From Beroe ovata (lineage: Eukaryota > Ctenophora > Nuda > Beroida > Beroidae): 38,992 bases of DNA. The notes under the pieces were generated by a model. It had not been told where the DNA came from and did not search any database. It worked only from the letters and a program-made list of their open reading frames with translations. The stretch lies in contig CAMPET010000010.1 in the NCBI GenBank assembly GCA_946803715.1, forward strand, positions 523,372 to 562,363. Reading direction: 5' to 3'. The first letter of the stretch is position 1. Every line of letters starts with the position of its first letter. Of the stretch, positions 23,501 through 33,361 are shown piece by piece. A program made the position numbers and the translations under genes.

Positions 23501-26094
23501 ATCATCCAGGTATCTAAGTCTATCCCCACCTGGGCCTGTGATTGATCTCCTCTCGAAGAATTTGGTAGCCATCATTGCGAATATACCAATAAACAGGAAT
23601 ATGAGAACGAGAACACTAACCACATCAATCACTGTTCTCTTGATGACCCTCAGGAGTTTGCGTAGGTTCCTGTTTTCACTCAGATTCACGATAAGCAGAG
23701 GCCTGAGGACTCGTGTGAATCTGATGATGGTCTCACCTCTCGCCACCTTAAATACCAGCCACACAATGACATCCAGGGTGGTGAGAAAAAGTGTGGCTAC
23801 CACCACACAGTTCTTTATATCCATCCAGAAATCTCGCTTATCGATACAGTACCGCAGGTGAATCAATCTGCAGGAATACCCTATCAAACACACTACCTCC
23901 AGTGCAATTGCTGCTTTCCAATGAACATTGAGCCCCTCCATTGCGGGCTCCTCTATGGCTGCTAGACTGAGAAGTAGGATGGGGAACACAACTAGCACCC
24001 ACTTTGTAATGCGGTCCTGGTAGACCTGGTAAAATGTCAGTTTCTCAGGTCGGAATGTAATGTTGCGGAAGTGTAGGGCGTCTGAAACGTGCATGCCCGC
24101 TACACTCATGTCAAACTCGGAAACGTAGTGAGGATCATCTGGCACATCGCCAAAAGTTTCCATCGCGAAGGAGGGAGAGCGCTGGTTCTTCATCCTTGGT
24201 CCGTTGTTATGGCTACCATCGGTAGGGTAGTCTGTCATAGGGTCGTCAGGGGGTGCTATGCTGACCATGACAAAACCTGTTGGGGGAATGTGACATCAGG
24301 AACTGAGACAAACTAGTCGGAATGTAAGGAGCAAAACTATCGTCTTCTCTAGAGCTGGGGAAACTCAACACATTGCAAATTGCAAAGAATTCCGCGTTCT
24401 GAGCTTGTTTTTCAAGATAAGAAATATCGTATTTCCTCTGTTAGCCATTCAAAAACAGACTCTGGCAGTTATCATATTCCATATGCATAAGCTTGGCGAA
24501 AATACGTGGTTCACGTTACAGTTGGTCTCAAACTTCTATCAAAAAGTCACCGGAACACTTGCAGGATAGTTCGATGTATAATCTTCTCCCCTTCCAGAGG
24601 AATTGAAGCAAGAATGGCTAGAGGAGCAGAAGAGGATCAAGGATCAGGACGTGGAACTGACATTCAACTACTGGGATGGATCTGGTAAGCTTGACACAAC
24701 ATTGTTCTTGTTTGGCAACACACGTCATGTACTTGACACACACTTCAACACTCTCGACAACACTTCTCTTGACAGCATTTCTCTGCACACCACTTTCACT
24801 TGACACAACTTTCCCATCGACATCACTTCCCTCTTGACAGCATTTCTCTTGACACCACTGGGCTCCTTGACATCACTTTCACTTGACACCACTTTCCCAT
24901 CGACAACACTTCCCTCTTGACAGCATTTCTCATGACACCACTTTGACTTGACACAACTTCTCCCTTCAATGCACTTTCCCATCTCATTCCCTCTTGACAG
25001 CATTTTCTTGACACCACTCGGCTCCTTGACAGCACTTCTCTTGACACTACTTTTTACTTGACACCACTTTCACATGACACCACTTTCCACTTGACACCAC
25101 TTTTCTCCTTGACACCAATACATTGATTGGTGCTACTATATCCCTTGACACCACTCAGTCGAATTACAAACAATTTCAGGTCACCGACATAAAGTTCAAA
25201 TCAAGAAAGGTTTCACCATTGAGCAGTTCCTGAACGGGGCCCTGGAAGAGCTGGTGAAAGTTTATCCTGATGTAATTATGTAATTATGTTATTATGGGAA
25301 TCCATTATATTGTGATCTCCGAAATTATTGAGATGGGATGAATCTTGATTTTTCTATCAGATTTCACATTTGAGTTGTATAACATTAAACTCAATCAAAT
25401 CCATTAACCGCTGTCCCTCCCTTTTCACAGGTACGGTGTGCGAGTGTGGATATGTTGATGTTCGTGAAGGCTGACCTCATCATTCCTCACTACCTGACTT
25501 TCTATCAAATGGAACAGATGAAAGCGAGGGGAGAGAAGGGTCCTCTCTTCAGGTAATCAGTGTGGACATGCAGATATATCCCAGACTATGGACTTTGAAA
25601 CTGTGGTATCAACTGAACAATGTCGGTTATAATAAGGCCACGCCCATTTCAGGTTTGTCAACCATAAACAGGAAGAGAACAAGCCAAGCCACCTGGGCTG
25701 CTCAAGGACGATCTCCAATATGGGAAAGTGAGTTAAACTCCCTTCACCAAATTTTGATGTTGAATCCAAAGAGTCTTTGGATTCAAATTCAACAGCCAAA
25801 TATTCATATAACAAGTCCATTACCCACGATGCAAATTCACACTCCTGCTCCAGCGTGATAGTTGAAAGTGTTGCAATAAGTTCCTATCTAGATAAGACTA
25901 GCAAGTCGTTTTTTTCTTGGCATACAAACCTGCACGTGTTTACTGTTTCTGTGCTTCTCACACACGACTTGCAGGTGACACTACGGTCATGGTATGACAG
26001 GAACAAGCATATGTTCCCCGCCAACCAGTGGAAATCATTCGACCCTGAGGTCAACTGGGACAAGTACACGCTGGAACAAACCTTCAAGAGATGA
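20543..26094 (+). CDS. FAM50A: FAM50/XAP5 family spliceosome-associated nuclear protein
   Basis: Nine exons: 20543-20623, 20794-20893, 21001-21141, 21307-21432, 24598-24684, 25180-25271, 25431-25552, about 25676-25727, 25975-26094; about 306 residues (human FAM50A 339). The start (MASYTGGAAEKARVAKL), the GKNPAVNTSFLPDKDRE block, the TFNYWDGSGHRHKVQIKKG block and the final LRSWYDRNKHMFPANQW block are diagnostic. Family members are nuclear and associate with the spliceosome. A Lys/Arg-rich stretch in exon 3 is the likely nuclear localisation signal. Exon 8 is set by frame: the stronger acceptor at 25652 leaves the frame out of phase, whereas the weaker AG at 25675 restores it. This segment is the least conserved part. 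A poly(A) signal AATAAA is at 26278-26283. Intron 4 contains the TPC gene. FAM50A versus FAM50B is a vertebrate distinction. Confidence 0.92.
21659..24268 (-). CDS. TPCN: Two-pore cation channel (TPC family), intronless, nested in FAM50 intron 4
   Basis: One open frame of 869 residues with two six-helix domains, as expected for TPC channels (vertebrate members 750-820). Domain I: S4 at about 181-213 with spaced Arg, pore filter TTANSPDV at 269-276 (family consensus TTANxPDV). The I-II linker (about 315-410) is the EF-hand-like region. Domain II: S4 at about 526-546 (LTLRVLRLLKLL), filter VNQWHII at 633-639, S6 at about 655-678. TPCs conduct Na+ or Ca2+ across endosomal and lysosomal membranes, gated by PI(3,5)P2, voltage or NAADP-linked proteins; the VNxWHI filter is nearer TPC1 than TPC2, but I cannot assign the paralogue. 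The C-terminal tail beyond about 690 is long and strongly acidic. A 3' splice-like CATTCCCCCAACAG ends 8 bases upstream of the ATG. The gene is antisense to its host. Confidence 0.93.
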   Translation of the reverse strand: MVSIAPPDDPMTDYPTDGSHNNGPRMKNQRSPSFAMETFGDVPDDPHYVSEFDMSVAGMHVSDALHFRNITFRPEKLTFYQVYQDRITKWVLVVFPILLLSLAAIEEPAMEGLNVHWKAAIALEVVCLIGYSCRLIHLRYCIDKRDFWMDIKNCVVVATLFLTTLDVIVWLVFKVARGETIIRFTRVLRPLLIVNLSENRNLRKLLRVIKRTVIDVVSVLVLIFLFIGIFAMMATKFFERRSITGPGGDRLRYLDDFFEAYWNLYVLMTTANSPDVGLPAFKMENAFFFFFAPFSIITTFILMNILLAVVYKHYRLHLLQEVKVDIAISQHNLQRAFKLLRDPHTDCISRDVWLKCHQKLGCSDVLQKLYWEYMVPKPEDPGISLQSFYKITDLLSSKIQVVFTRETWLEKTIPSIYNSTLSCYLRYMVDHKVFIYFYDFLILVNAVALSIKSAPSYLESVFLVLFNIEIFLKIYTHGPVKFSQSTWNIYDCLVIWSASLFTLIMGAELMAGTRTTEMSIVFFDMVLTLRVLRLLKLLTSIPQLRLIISTIMQIVPSMGSFALLLLLFYYSYAIVGMEVFKGKIHFIHNASQQLPFCGNEKLKDSEFVKEAYCVLSFNSIWYSMVVLWTLTLVNQWHIITEGFVLVTNKWARIYFLSFHVIVVLIILNIFLAFVIEAFMLQIELEKNKSEEIEEHMDEMGINARKHSSLTGTSTWYSSEDGGEKGQEGEGEDATEIRIGLTRINDKIKYRRHKSAKSYNQMLIEMFQDDIQTTTGDEEKESDDHDTAMTSWKKRRSSEEGMNSRADHHVTFANEHHEIGEEEGEKRREEGSVITEEGEEMVEEGSPRQGGQEEDEEQFSVGSLQDLDII
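24690..25130. repeat. Diverged TTGACACCACTTT minisatellite in FAM50 intron 5
   Basis: Most of this intron is built from short variants of TTGACACCACTTT and TTGACAGCATTTCT. A longer unit, CCCATCGACA followed by CTTCCCTCTTGACAGCA, recurs about 83 bases apart (near 24813 and 24896). The block raises spurious open frames on the minus strand. Confidence 0.8.
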
Positions 26095-26895
26095 AACAAC
26101 CATTCTCGGGGATATATTCAAATTGCAATTCTCAATACGAACAAAGTACTGAGGGCACTGAATCATGAACACTATTTTACCATTTTAGAAGACGCTATGG
26201 CATTCAGAATCAAATCTGACAGTGGACTCGATGAACCCGCTTAGTTTTTAGAGCAGAGAATTCAATTCCAAGTTTCAAATAAAAGTATGACACGTATGAA
26301 ACAGTCATAAAAAAAACAATGAACATCAACATCTCTGTTCAGGATAAGTCCACCCCCATTTTCATCAGGGCAGGATATAAACTTATGATAAACTCTGAAC
26401 ACAGTTTCCATGTTCCTTGTCGTAACTCATCGGTAATTCTTATCCTTATACGTGCGTGTTTCATTTATTCACAGCCACTTTTGAATATTTTTGTGTTTGT
26501 GTGGGCCTATTTCTCACAGACACACACACAGGTAGTGGCCTTTCAACTGGAATCATCGGACCCTCGGACCCACTAGGAATTCCATCCCACAATTCTTCAG
26601 GACTTCAACTGATATCATTATCATATCCTCCTTGTGTTGCATGTCACTCCTTGTAGTATGGGGTAATTAACTGTTAAAAGTTACAATTTCACAGCATGCA
26701 GTCGCGAGGTCCACAGCTCGAGACACCCACTCTGTGACCATGACAACTAGCAAACTCGCCATTGCGGCATACGTATGAGATTGAGAGTGATATTTGTGTT
26801 GAGATTTTACAGTCCTCTATGAAATGCTTGTCTGAAGATAGTCATGAGATTTGCTTGACTCATGTGATTGATCGCTAAATCGATATCGGTTCAGC
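26095..26895. other. Spacer downstream of FAM50
   Basis: FAM50 3' UTR with AATAAA at 26278-26283, then AT-rich sequence. A minor open frame at 26319-26576 resembles nothing known to me. No further gene seen. Confidence 0.5.
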
Positions 26896-27820
26896 AATCC
26901 ATTTCCAATTTCGGTTTCCAAATGATATGAAACGTTGCAATTGTCTTCCTGTGACATTTGCATTATTGCATACTTGTAGCTACTGCTTGTTGATGACATG
27001 CCGCTTTTTCATGCCCAGTTCCAGTTCTATTGTCTGTGTTGGTAGTGATGCACCCTTAAACAGCACTCCCAATACCATGCATACTGGTGATATTTAGTTT
27101 TCAATCTTGGTTGATCGCGGAACTCAAACTGGGGGAACTGGTAGTGGTAGTGGCACTGGCAGTGATAGCAGGCCATGGGTGATTGGGCAATAAGCACCAA
27201 TCTGCTTGAACGCGACACAATCAAATAAATGGAATACCCATAACTCATCGCTGATTATGATCATTCCCCCACAGATCTCGGGCAGTGTTTCATGTCTGGT
27301 AGAAAGTCTCGAGGGGGTGGGGCCGGCAAGAAGAAGAAGAAGAGTAAGAAGAAAGNAATCCATTTCCAATTTCGGTTTCCAAATGATATAGAACGTTGCA
27401 ATTGTCTTCCTGTGACATTTGCATTATTGCGTACTTGTACTTGTAGCTACTGCTAGTTGATGACATGCCGCTTTTTCATACCCAGTTCCAGTTCTATTGT
27501 CTATGTTGGCAGTGATGCACCCTTAAACAGCACTCCGTTCCCAATCCCATGCATACTGGTGATATTTAGTTTTCAATCTTGGTTGAACGCGAAACTGGGA
27601 GAACTGGTAGTGGTAGTGGCAGTGATAGCAGGCCATGGGTGATTGGGCAATAAGCAGTAGCATTAGCACTATGACTAATCTGCTTGAACGCGATACAATC
27701 AAATGGTCATAACTGATGCAGATGATCATTCCCCCACAGATCTCGGGCAGTATTTCATGTCTGGTAGAAAGTCTCGAGGGGGCGGGGCCGGCAAGAAGAA
27801 GAAGAAGAGTAAGAAGAAAG
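26896..27820. repeat. 460-bp direct duplication with an N at the junction
   Basis: Copy A, 26896-27355, and copy B, 27357-27820, share the same order of sequence from AATCCATTTCCAATTTCGG to AAGAAGAAGAGTAAGAAG. They differ by scattered substitutions and a few short indels (roughly 90-95% alike by eye). The single N at 27356 separates them exactly. Each copy ends within the first coding exon of the calmodulin-like gene; only copy B continues into the rest of it. Confidence 0.9.
27291..27355 (+). pseudogene. Truncated duplicate of calmodulin-like exon 1
   Basis: The sequence from ATG at 27291 repeats the first codons of the gene at 27757 ([17 protein letters not shown]) and is cut off by the N at 27356. 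The acceptor-like CATTCCCCCACAG is present too. It is either a partial duplicate or an allelic copy placed in tandem by the assembler. Confidence 0.75.
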
Positions 27821-28620
27821 TGGTTCTGGCTGGTCTCGCTACAGACTTCCCCCTCACCGAGAGAGAAATAGCAGGGATCAAGGAAACATACGACCTATTC
27901 GCCAGGTCTGGGAGACTGGAGGGTGCCAAAATAGGGACTGTTCTCAGACTAATTGGCGGCGCGCCAACTGAGGGCGAACTTCAGGTACCACCACCAGTGT
28001 TAATGGGGTCAGCACTCAACAGTATATACTGTCAGTGTCAATATTTGCAATTGCACAATGCCCTGCCAATGACACCCCCCAGGATTTCGGTATACAGCCC
28101 CACGAAACCGTCACATTCCAAGAGTTCCTGGACATGGTTGAGCGTCACCGTGGCAACCATGGATTCATGGCAGATGAACTGAAGGAGGCTTTCCAAGTGT
28201 TTGACACCAATGGAGACGGCGATATAGATGCCTCAGAGTTAATCTCCATCTTAACACAGGTATGTTATGATGTGAGATGTAGAAATGTCAAATATTACTG
28301 TGGTATAAACTTGATCATGTATGCCAATTTGAGATGGGGAGATTTGACATGAGTGGTAAACGTTGTTTTTTGTTGACGGGGGATTGCCAGGGGATTGTGT
28401 TATAGAATAAGGAAATGCAGCTAATAACTGAAGTCTCGGTTATGCAATTTCCCAGGACGGCTATGGCTATGGGTAATGAATTTGTATCTAAATTCCCCCT
28501 CTCCAGGTAGGCGATCCTCTGACCGGGGCGGAAGCCGAGGAGCTGGTTCGAGAGAGTGACCTAGACGGTGACGGTAAGATCAACTATGTGGAGTTCGTTG
28601 CTATGACAGTCAAACCATGA
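27757..28620 (+). CDS. Calmodulin-like EF-hand protein with Lys-rich N-terminus
   Basis: Three exons: 27757-27984, 28083-28259, 28507-28620; 172 residues. Residues 13-21 are almost all Lys. Four EF-hand positions follow. The first two are degenerate (loop near 49-60 and around 77-90 lack the acidic ligands). EF3, residues 117-128 ([12 protein letters not shown]), and EF4, residues 153-164 ([12 protein letters not shown]), have all ligand positions and should bind Ca2+. The spacing is calmodulin/troponin C-like, but with two dead N-lobe sites and a basic N-tail it is not calmodulin itself; a centrin- or axonemal-type calcium sensor is possible. The start at 27757 follows a 3' splice-like CATTCCCCCACAG by 17 bases. 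Its promoter and first exon are duplicated upstream. Confidence 0.88.
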
Positions 28621-30790
28621 CACACCATGATCATGACACTGTGATGTCACCGCTATCAGGATGTGATGTCACAGTCTGACAGTCTCAGACATTTATTTGT
28701 TGAGAATTCTAGGTTGGAGTTTGCCCAAAACAAAATCAAACACAGTTTTTCAGCATTGAATCTTTTCTATCAAATATTATATGGTATTGGAAGTCTTTCA
28801 CAAATACAGAAAATAATCTTTATAACTAATCACTCTAGAACTGACTATATTTTAGGTATCTTAAGGAAAGAGAATGCTTTAGGAAGAGTAGGAAATTTCA
28901 AGCATTGCATATCTCATGCATTTTGCTGGACAACGGTAGCTCATCCTATATTTAGAAACACGTCATAATATGCTCAAGAAGAGCATAACCGGGTTTACAG
29001 AATATCTTTAATATTTTCGATGGCATAACTGCGTATTAAATATTTGCTATAGCCTCCAATCTAAATTCTAGTCCAAATTTCTAGGCGTGGGGCAGAATAG
29101 CATTAAGAGTAATGAATCCATATTCTGTACCTCGTTATACAAATACTCATATCTGAACTCATAAAACGAATATATATAAACAGTTAACACACGCAAACAG
29201 TTAACACACGCAAAATGTAATACCCAGAGACATAGTGAAAATATAAAAGAACCGGCGTTAGACCTGTATAAGCCTGGCGCCTGGCCAAAGTGGCAAACGG
29301 GCTTATGCCCAAAAGAAACAATTCCAAACATCGTGACATTTCGGACAAAGTTTGCTTAGTTTTGTTGGCTATCCGCTCGAATTGAGCTGTTGTGATCGAA
29401 ACAATAGAGAGAGGTTATTGGGGAGGGTGACAAATGATGTTCTCATTGGTCGATTGATATCACGTGATCCAAAAATATTGTGACCCCTGATCCCCAGTGA
29501 AACCGTTCTCTACAGTTCTACGATCCGAAATGCCGACTGATGTTTGTTGTTGAAAGATAATATAGAGACCACTCAATATATATATATCAGCACTCATCAG
29601 CAGAAATACAAATTGGTCCGTGGAGCAAGTACGGAATGACTGGATTAGTTCGAACTATAGGAGAAGAAGACTCAGTTGGAAAATCTTATGATCGCTAGTC
29701 TCAATAAATTAAGTCTGAATAAGGCACTTTTCCTGACTAGTTCGAACAAGCTTTCCTATACCTTGGGTATACGGACCATTGACACGGTTTACATTATTAC
29801 TTTAGTAGGACGACTTGGCCCAAATTCACCTCTCCTTCAAAAATAATAATAATAATGATATTGAACAATATAAGCAAACTTTTGTAATAAAGCGAACATC
29901 ATAACATATTTACAAAAATGAGACATCAGAAAATACTTTATTTAAGTAGCTTGCGAAGGCTCCAAATTTACAGAATTGTTAAATATTGCAATAGTATCGA
30001 GAACACAGAGTGAAAATGAAAATACAAACTCAATACATGCAGCTACACATTAAAATTATTTATTGGATGAAAATCAAAATATAAGACCGGACACGATTAA
30101 TTGATTAATTGATAAACATTGTTAAGTTCACTGAGTTTACCAGGAGTATTTGTACTACAATCCCAAGTTCTCCTGATTATATTGGATATCGCTAGATCCA
30201 CAGCGATACACTTACAGCGCAGCTTCCATTAAATCCTAGAAATTCGCAACCTAAAAACATAACACTAATTTCATCCTAACCTGTATTAGTAATTGACCCT
30301 AAATTATCCTGGAAATTCTCACATATCTTGGAGTGTGTATGAAGTGACTAAAATTATGTTTGATTATACTTACTTGGTCAATTGCAGCATGCAGACCCCT
30401 CTCTGAACTTGAAATTAAAACCCTATCACAGCAAATCCAATCTACATAACCTCAGGCAAAACATATGATTTTACACGCAAGAATCAGTTATGCCATGATT
30501 ACGAACATTATTTTGATCCAACTTTTATCGGTCAAAACAATACATAAAGATTTCCATATTCGAACTTATCTTATCAATATATCTAAAATCCACAAGTTTG
30601 GCATTTGACAAATCTCGCGTGTAATATCACTCATAAAATCGCCTGTTGCGTGGGAGCTATACCAACGCATGGTATACATAATACACGAGTACATTGTACA
30701 TACAATGTATAGTGTACAATGGACCTACCATGTATATTGTATATTGCATAGTATTATAATTGTACACTGTACAATGAATTATATAATGAA
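28621..30790. other. AT-rich spacer
   Basis: About 2.2 kb. Open frames are short and unlike known proteins. At 30669-30775 there are many copies of TGTACA, TATAC and GTATA, which give strong self-complementarity. No tRNA box, CpG-rich region or repeat family recognised elsewhere. Confidence 0.45.
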
Positions 30791-31063
30791 TCAACAAATT
30801 GTGGTAGGACAGACACAGATTACTAAGACAGGAAAATTCCAACACGAACTCAAACTATGTACCTTTTCACCCAGTACCGTCACAGGCACACCCAAGAAAT
30901 GAATCATTGAAATCACATACACGGTATTGTTTAGAAACACACACGAGAATTTGGAGAGTCCGTGCGGGAATCCAAGCCATAATCCGTGCCATATCCTACC
31001 ACCATAGAAGAATGCTAGGGGAATGACGTCATTGAACCACCTCTGCTTTTGTTGTGTCGTTGG
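30791..31063 (-). other. Unassigned 90-codon open frame in the PIM 3' flank
   Basis: On the minus strand a stop-free frame of 90 codons overlaps the end of the kinase gene in another frame and runs into its presumed 3' UTR. It has no early ATG. Its middle is hydrophobic and aromatic (GGRIWHGLWLGFPHG, then NNTVYVISMIHFLG), which looks membrane-like. It could be chance, or an exon of an unrecognised gene; a possible donor (AAAG/GTACAT) occurs inside it. I do not recognise a family. Confidence 0.2.
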
Positions 31064-33268
31064 TTATGAGGTATTGGGCTAGGTTTATCCCCTTGCACGG
31101 AGTTTTCTGGAAAAAAAATATTGTTTACAAAATAGATTTAGTTTAATTAGTTTTGATAAGGATTGGTCTTATTATGATTCTGTCATGTGAGGATAGCAGT
31201 GGATGAAATGGGGGGGAAGGACTGGAATAAACTTCCCCCGCGCAGAGGAATTGTTGTGGGGGTCATGGAAATTCTCAGACAGTTTGAAATCAGTGACTCT
31301 AAACACTTGCGTCTTGCCTCGCATTATTTATTGGGAATGGTATAATGAGTCAAGATACCCGAAAGCTGAACTGTGTTTCGAATTCGTGAAATTATGTAAA
31401 AGCCATTAGAGAACCAGTCATGTCTGAAGAGGGCTGGGAATAAACGACATTCTAAATGAGTGAAGGTTTGAGTTTCGATGTGTTACATTCCTCAGTGGTT
31501 CGGAATTTCAAGTGATGATTTTCGACGAAATGTAAATCTGTCACTAGCGAATAGTACCAAACCCATGTTCGACAGAAACACCACTTGTTGACAGGCGTAA
31601 TGTTGACATTAGCTGTTAACAAGGTTAAAATGATGACACAGTGAAGTGACAGGTGATAATTGTCATTGTGGAATATAGCTCCTCATCCATTTTGTCGCGA
31701 AACATTGTCAAAGTTTATGGTTTCAGGACCAGATATCACCTACACATATTTCACAAAATTTTCGCCGAGTCAAAGGGCAAGTTACCTGGGTATTTTGGTT
31801 GAAGGTTTGGGTTCCCTTGATCCAGGGATGTTCAAGGATATCTTTAGTTGTTGGACGTTTCTTAGGATCACTGCTCAGACATCGAGCCAGTAAATCTGTC
31901 AACTCTGAGACATATGTTACGATCAGAAATCGTGTACAAGAATAGTGAAATCCGGGCTAAATCTGTCGATCCAAGAATATTGAAAACATGTTATATTCCA
32001 CACCAACCTATCGATATTTTGCGGTGTTTCAAGGTTGGTGAGCATCGCAAGATATCCTCCTCCGTCTCGAACGGTATCTCCCCGCTGATAATGATGAAGA
32101 GTAGCACCCCCAGACACCAGCTCTCCAGAGACCAGCCGTGGTATCGCTGGTGTTTTATCCACTCAGGTGGAGAGTACACTTTCGTTCCCTGGAAAAGGGG
32201 ATAGGTAACACGATTAGGGAGGGGGGATAGTTGGGTGCAACCCGTGTCTAACCCTGCCAATCGATGACCCACCCTTTGGATGGGTAGTTTGATGAGTGGG
32301 TGTGTTATGAATCCGATTAACTGTTGGGAACAGTACAATACAGATGGGTCTGATACATGAATGCAATATGACAACATCGTACAAACCTGATAGTCCATGT
32401 ATTCATCCTCGAAGAAGGCCCCGGACCCGAAGTCGATGAGTTTGATATGTCCAGTTTTGACGTTGATGAGGACATTTTCGTCCTTTATGTCCCGGTGGTA
32501 AATTCCTCGTCCGTGACAGTAAGAGATCGCGTCCACTATCTGAAGATATGCCATATAACGGTGTGTTTGTGTGTTTGCGTGCATGTCTGTGGATGTCTCT
32601 GTGTGCCTATGTGTCTGTGTGCTCGTGTGAGTAAATGTCTGTGTGCATGTGTGCATGTGTATGTATGTCTGTGAGTGTGTATGTGTTTGCGTTCGTCTAA
32701 TGTCTATTTCTGTGTGTCTGTGCGTTACCTGTTTGAAGATTCTTCTAGCGCAACACTCGTCTAGTGGATTCCTGGACGTCAGGTAATCGAAGAGATCGAC
32801 GTACTCTGGTGACCACTCCGTCACTATGATGAAATCGTTGTTATCCTCAAACCAATCAACCAGTTTGATGATGTTCCCGTGTTTTTTGAGGTGTTGTAAC
32901 AGAGCAATCTCGGCAGGGATGCTTTTCCCGTGAATCTGAGGTTTCATCGGGGAGAGATTTGGTAAGTAAAGACATATCTTTATTCTGTATCAAATCAAGA
33001 TAGTGCATGACGTATCTGCGGTTCAAACAACTGGGCAACTTACCGTGTAACTTTTAGGAACGTTATTTTTGTTGACTTTCTTGATTGCAACCTGTATCCC
33101 TGTAGTTCTGCACACGGCATTTATCACCGCCCCGAAGCCGCCACTGCCGATTTGTCTGCCCAGCTGATAGCTCTCCACTAACCGGCGTTTCCGACAGACT
33201 GATGGGTGAACGGTGAGGTGAGTAGGACAGGAAAATGGGAGATGGGCTACTGAAGTGGGGAAGGACAT
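31029..33268 (-). CDS. PIM-like serine/threonine protein kinase
   Basis: Six exons: 33044-33268, 32729-32935, 32387-32539, 32008-32188, 31786-31904, 31029-31106; 320 residues, close to human PIM1 (313). Gly loop GSGGFGAV at 41-48, catalytic Lys 63 (VAIKK), HRDIKDEN at 159-166, DFGSG at 180-184, and the PIM-type activation segment GTKVYSPPEW just after. The DLFDYL block after the hinge and YHGWSLESW also follow PIM. PIM kinases are constitutively active cytosolic/nuclear kinases promoting growth and survival. All introns are short; the one after exon 2 is full of TG repeats. The donor after exon 4 is GTTGGT, confirmed by frame. The first 25 residues are pyrimidine-coded and unconserved; an acceptor-like CATCAG sits at the junction to the kinase domain, so the true N-terminus may come from another exon. 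Confidence 0.88.
32560..32725. repeat. TG-rich microsatellite in kinase intron 2
   Basis: Imperfect TGTG/TGCG runs fill the intron between kinase exons 2 and 3. They keep a frame open by chance and make the two exons look like one. Confidence 0.85.
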
Positions 33269-33315
33269 TATTTAGCGCGTTCCGTTTAGAGATGTTGTGA
33301 CAGAAAACTCAAAAT

Positions 33316-33361
33316 ATGCAAATCAAGTGCAAATCAAGTGCAAATCAAGTGCAAATGAAGT
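33316..33361. promoter_or_regulatory. Octamer-like 11-bp array upstream of the kinase gene
   Basis: ATGCAAAT at 33316-33323 is a perfect POU octamer. Its core GCAAAT recurs at 33318, 33329, 33340 and 33351 in four units of GCAAATCAAGT. The spacing is exactly 11 bp. The array lies about 50 bases upstream of the kinase start codon (33268, minus strand), so it may be a promoter element. Confidence 0.55.

Noticed and set aside
21821-23861. Plus-strand frames within the TPC gene
   Set aside because: Antisense shadows of the 869-codon channel frame.
24725-25047. Minus-strand frames rich in KWCQVK units
   Set aside because: Produced by the TTGACACCACTTT minisatellite in FAM50 intron 5; no conserved composition.
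29240-29300. Possible tRNA-like fold (paired GCC/GGC blocks)
   Set aside because: No A or B box and no acceptor/anticodon geometry.
31991-32947. Single 318-codon kinase frame
   Set aside because: It reads through introns (32540-32728, 32189-32386); exon boundaries and PIM alignment show the intronic parts are TG repeat and spacer.
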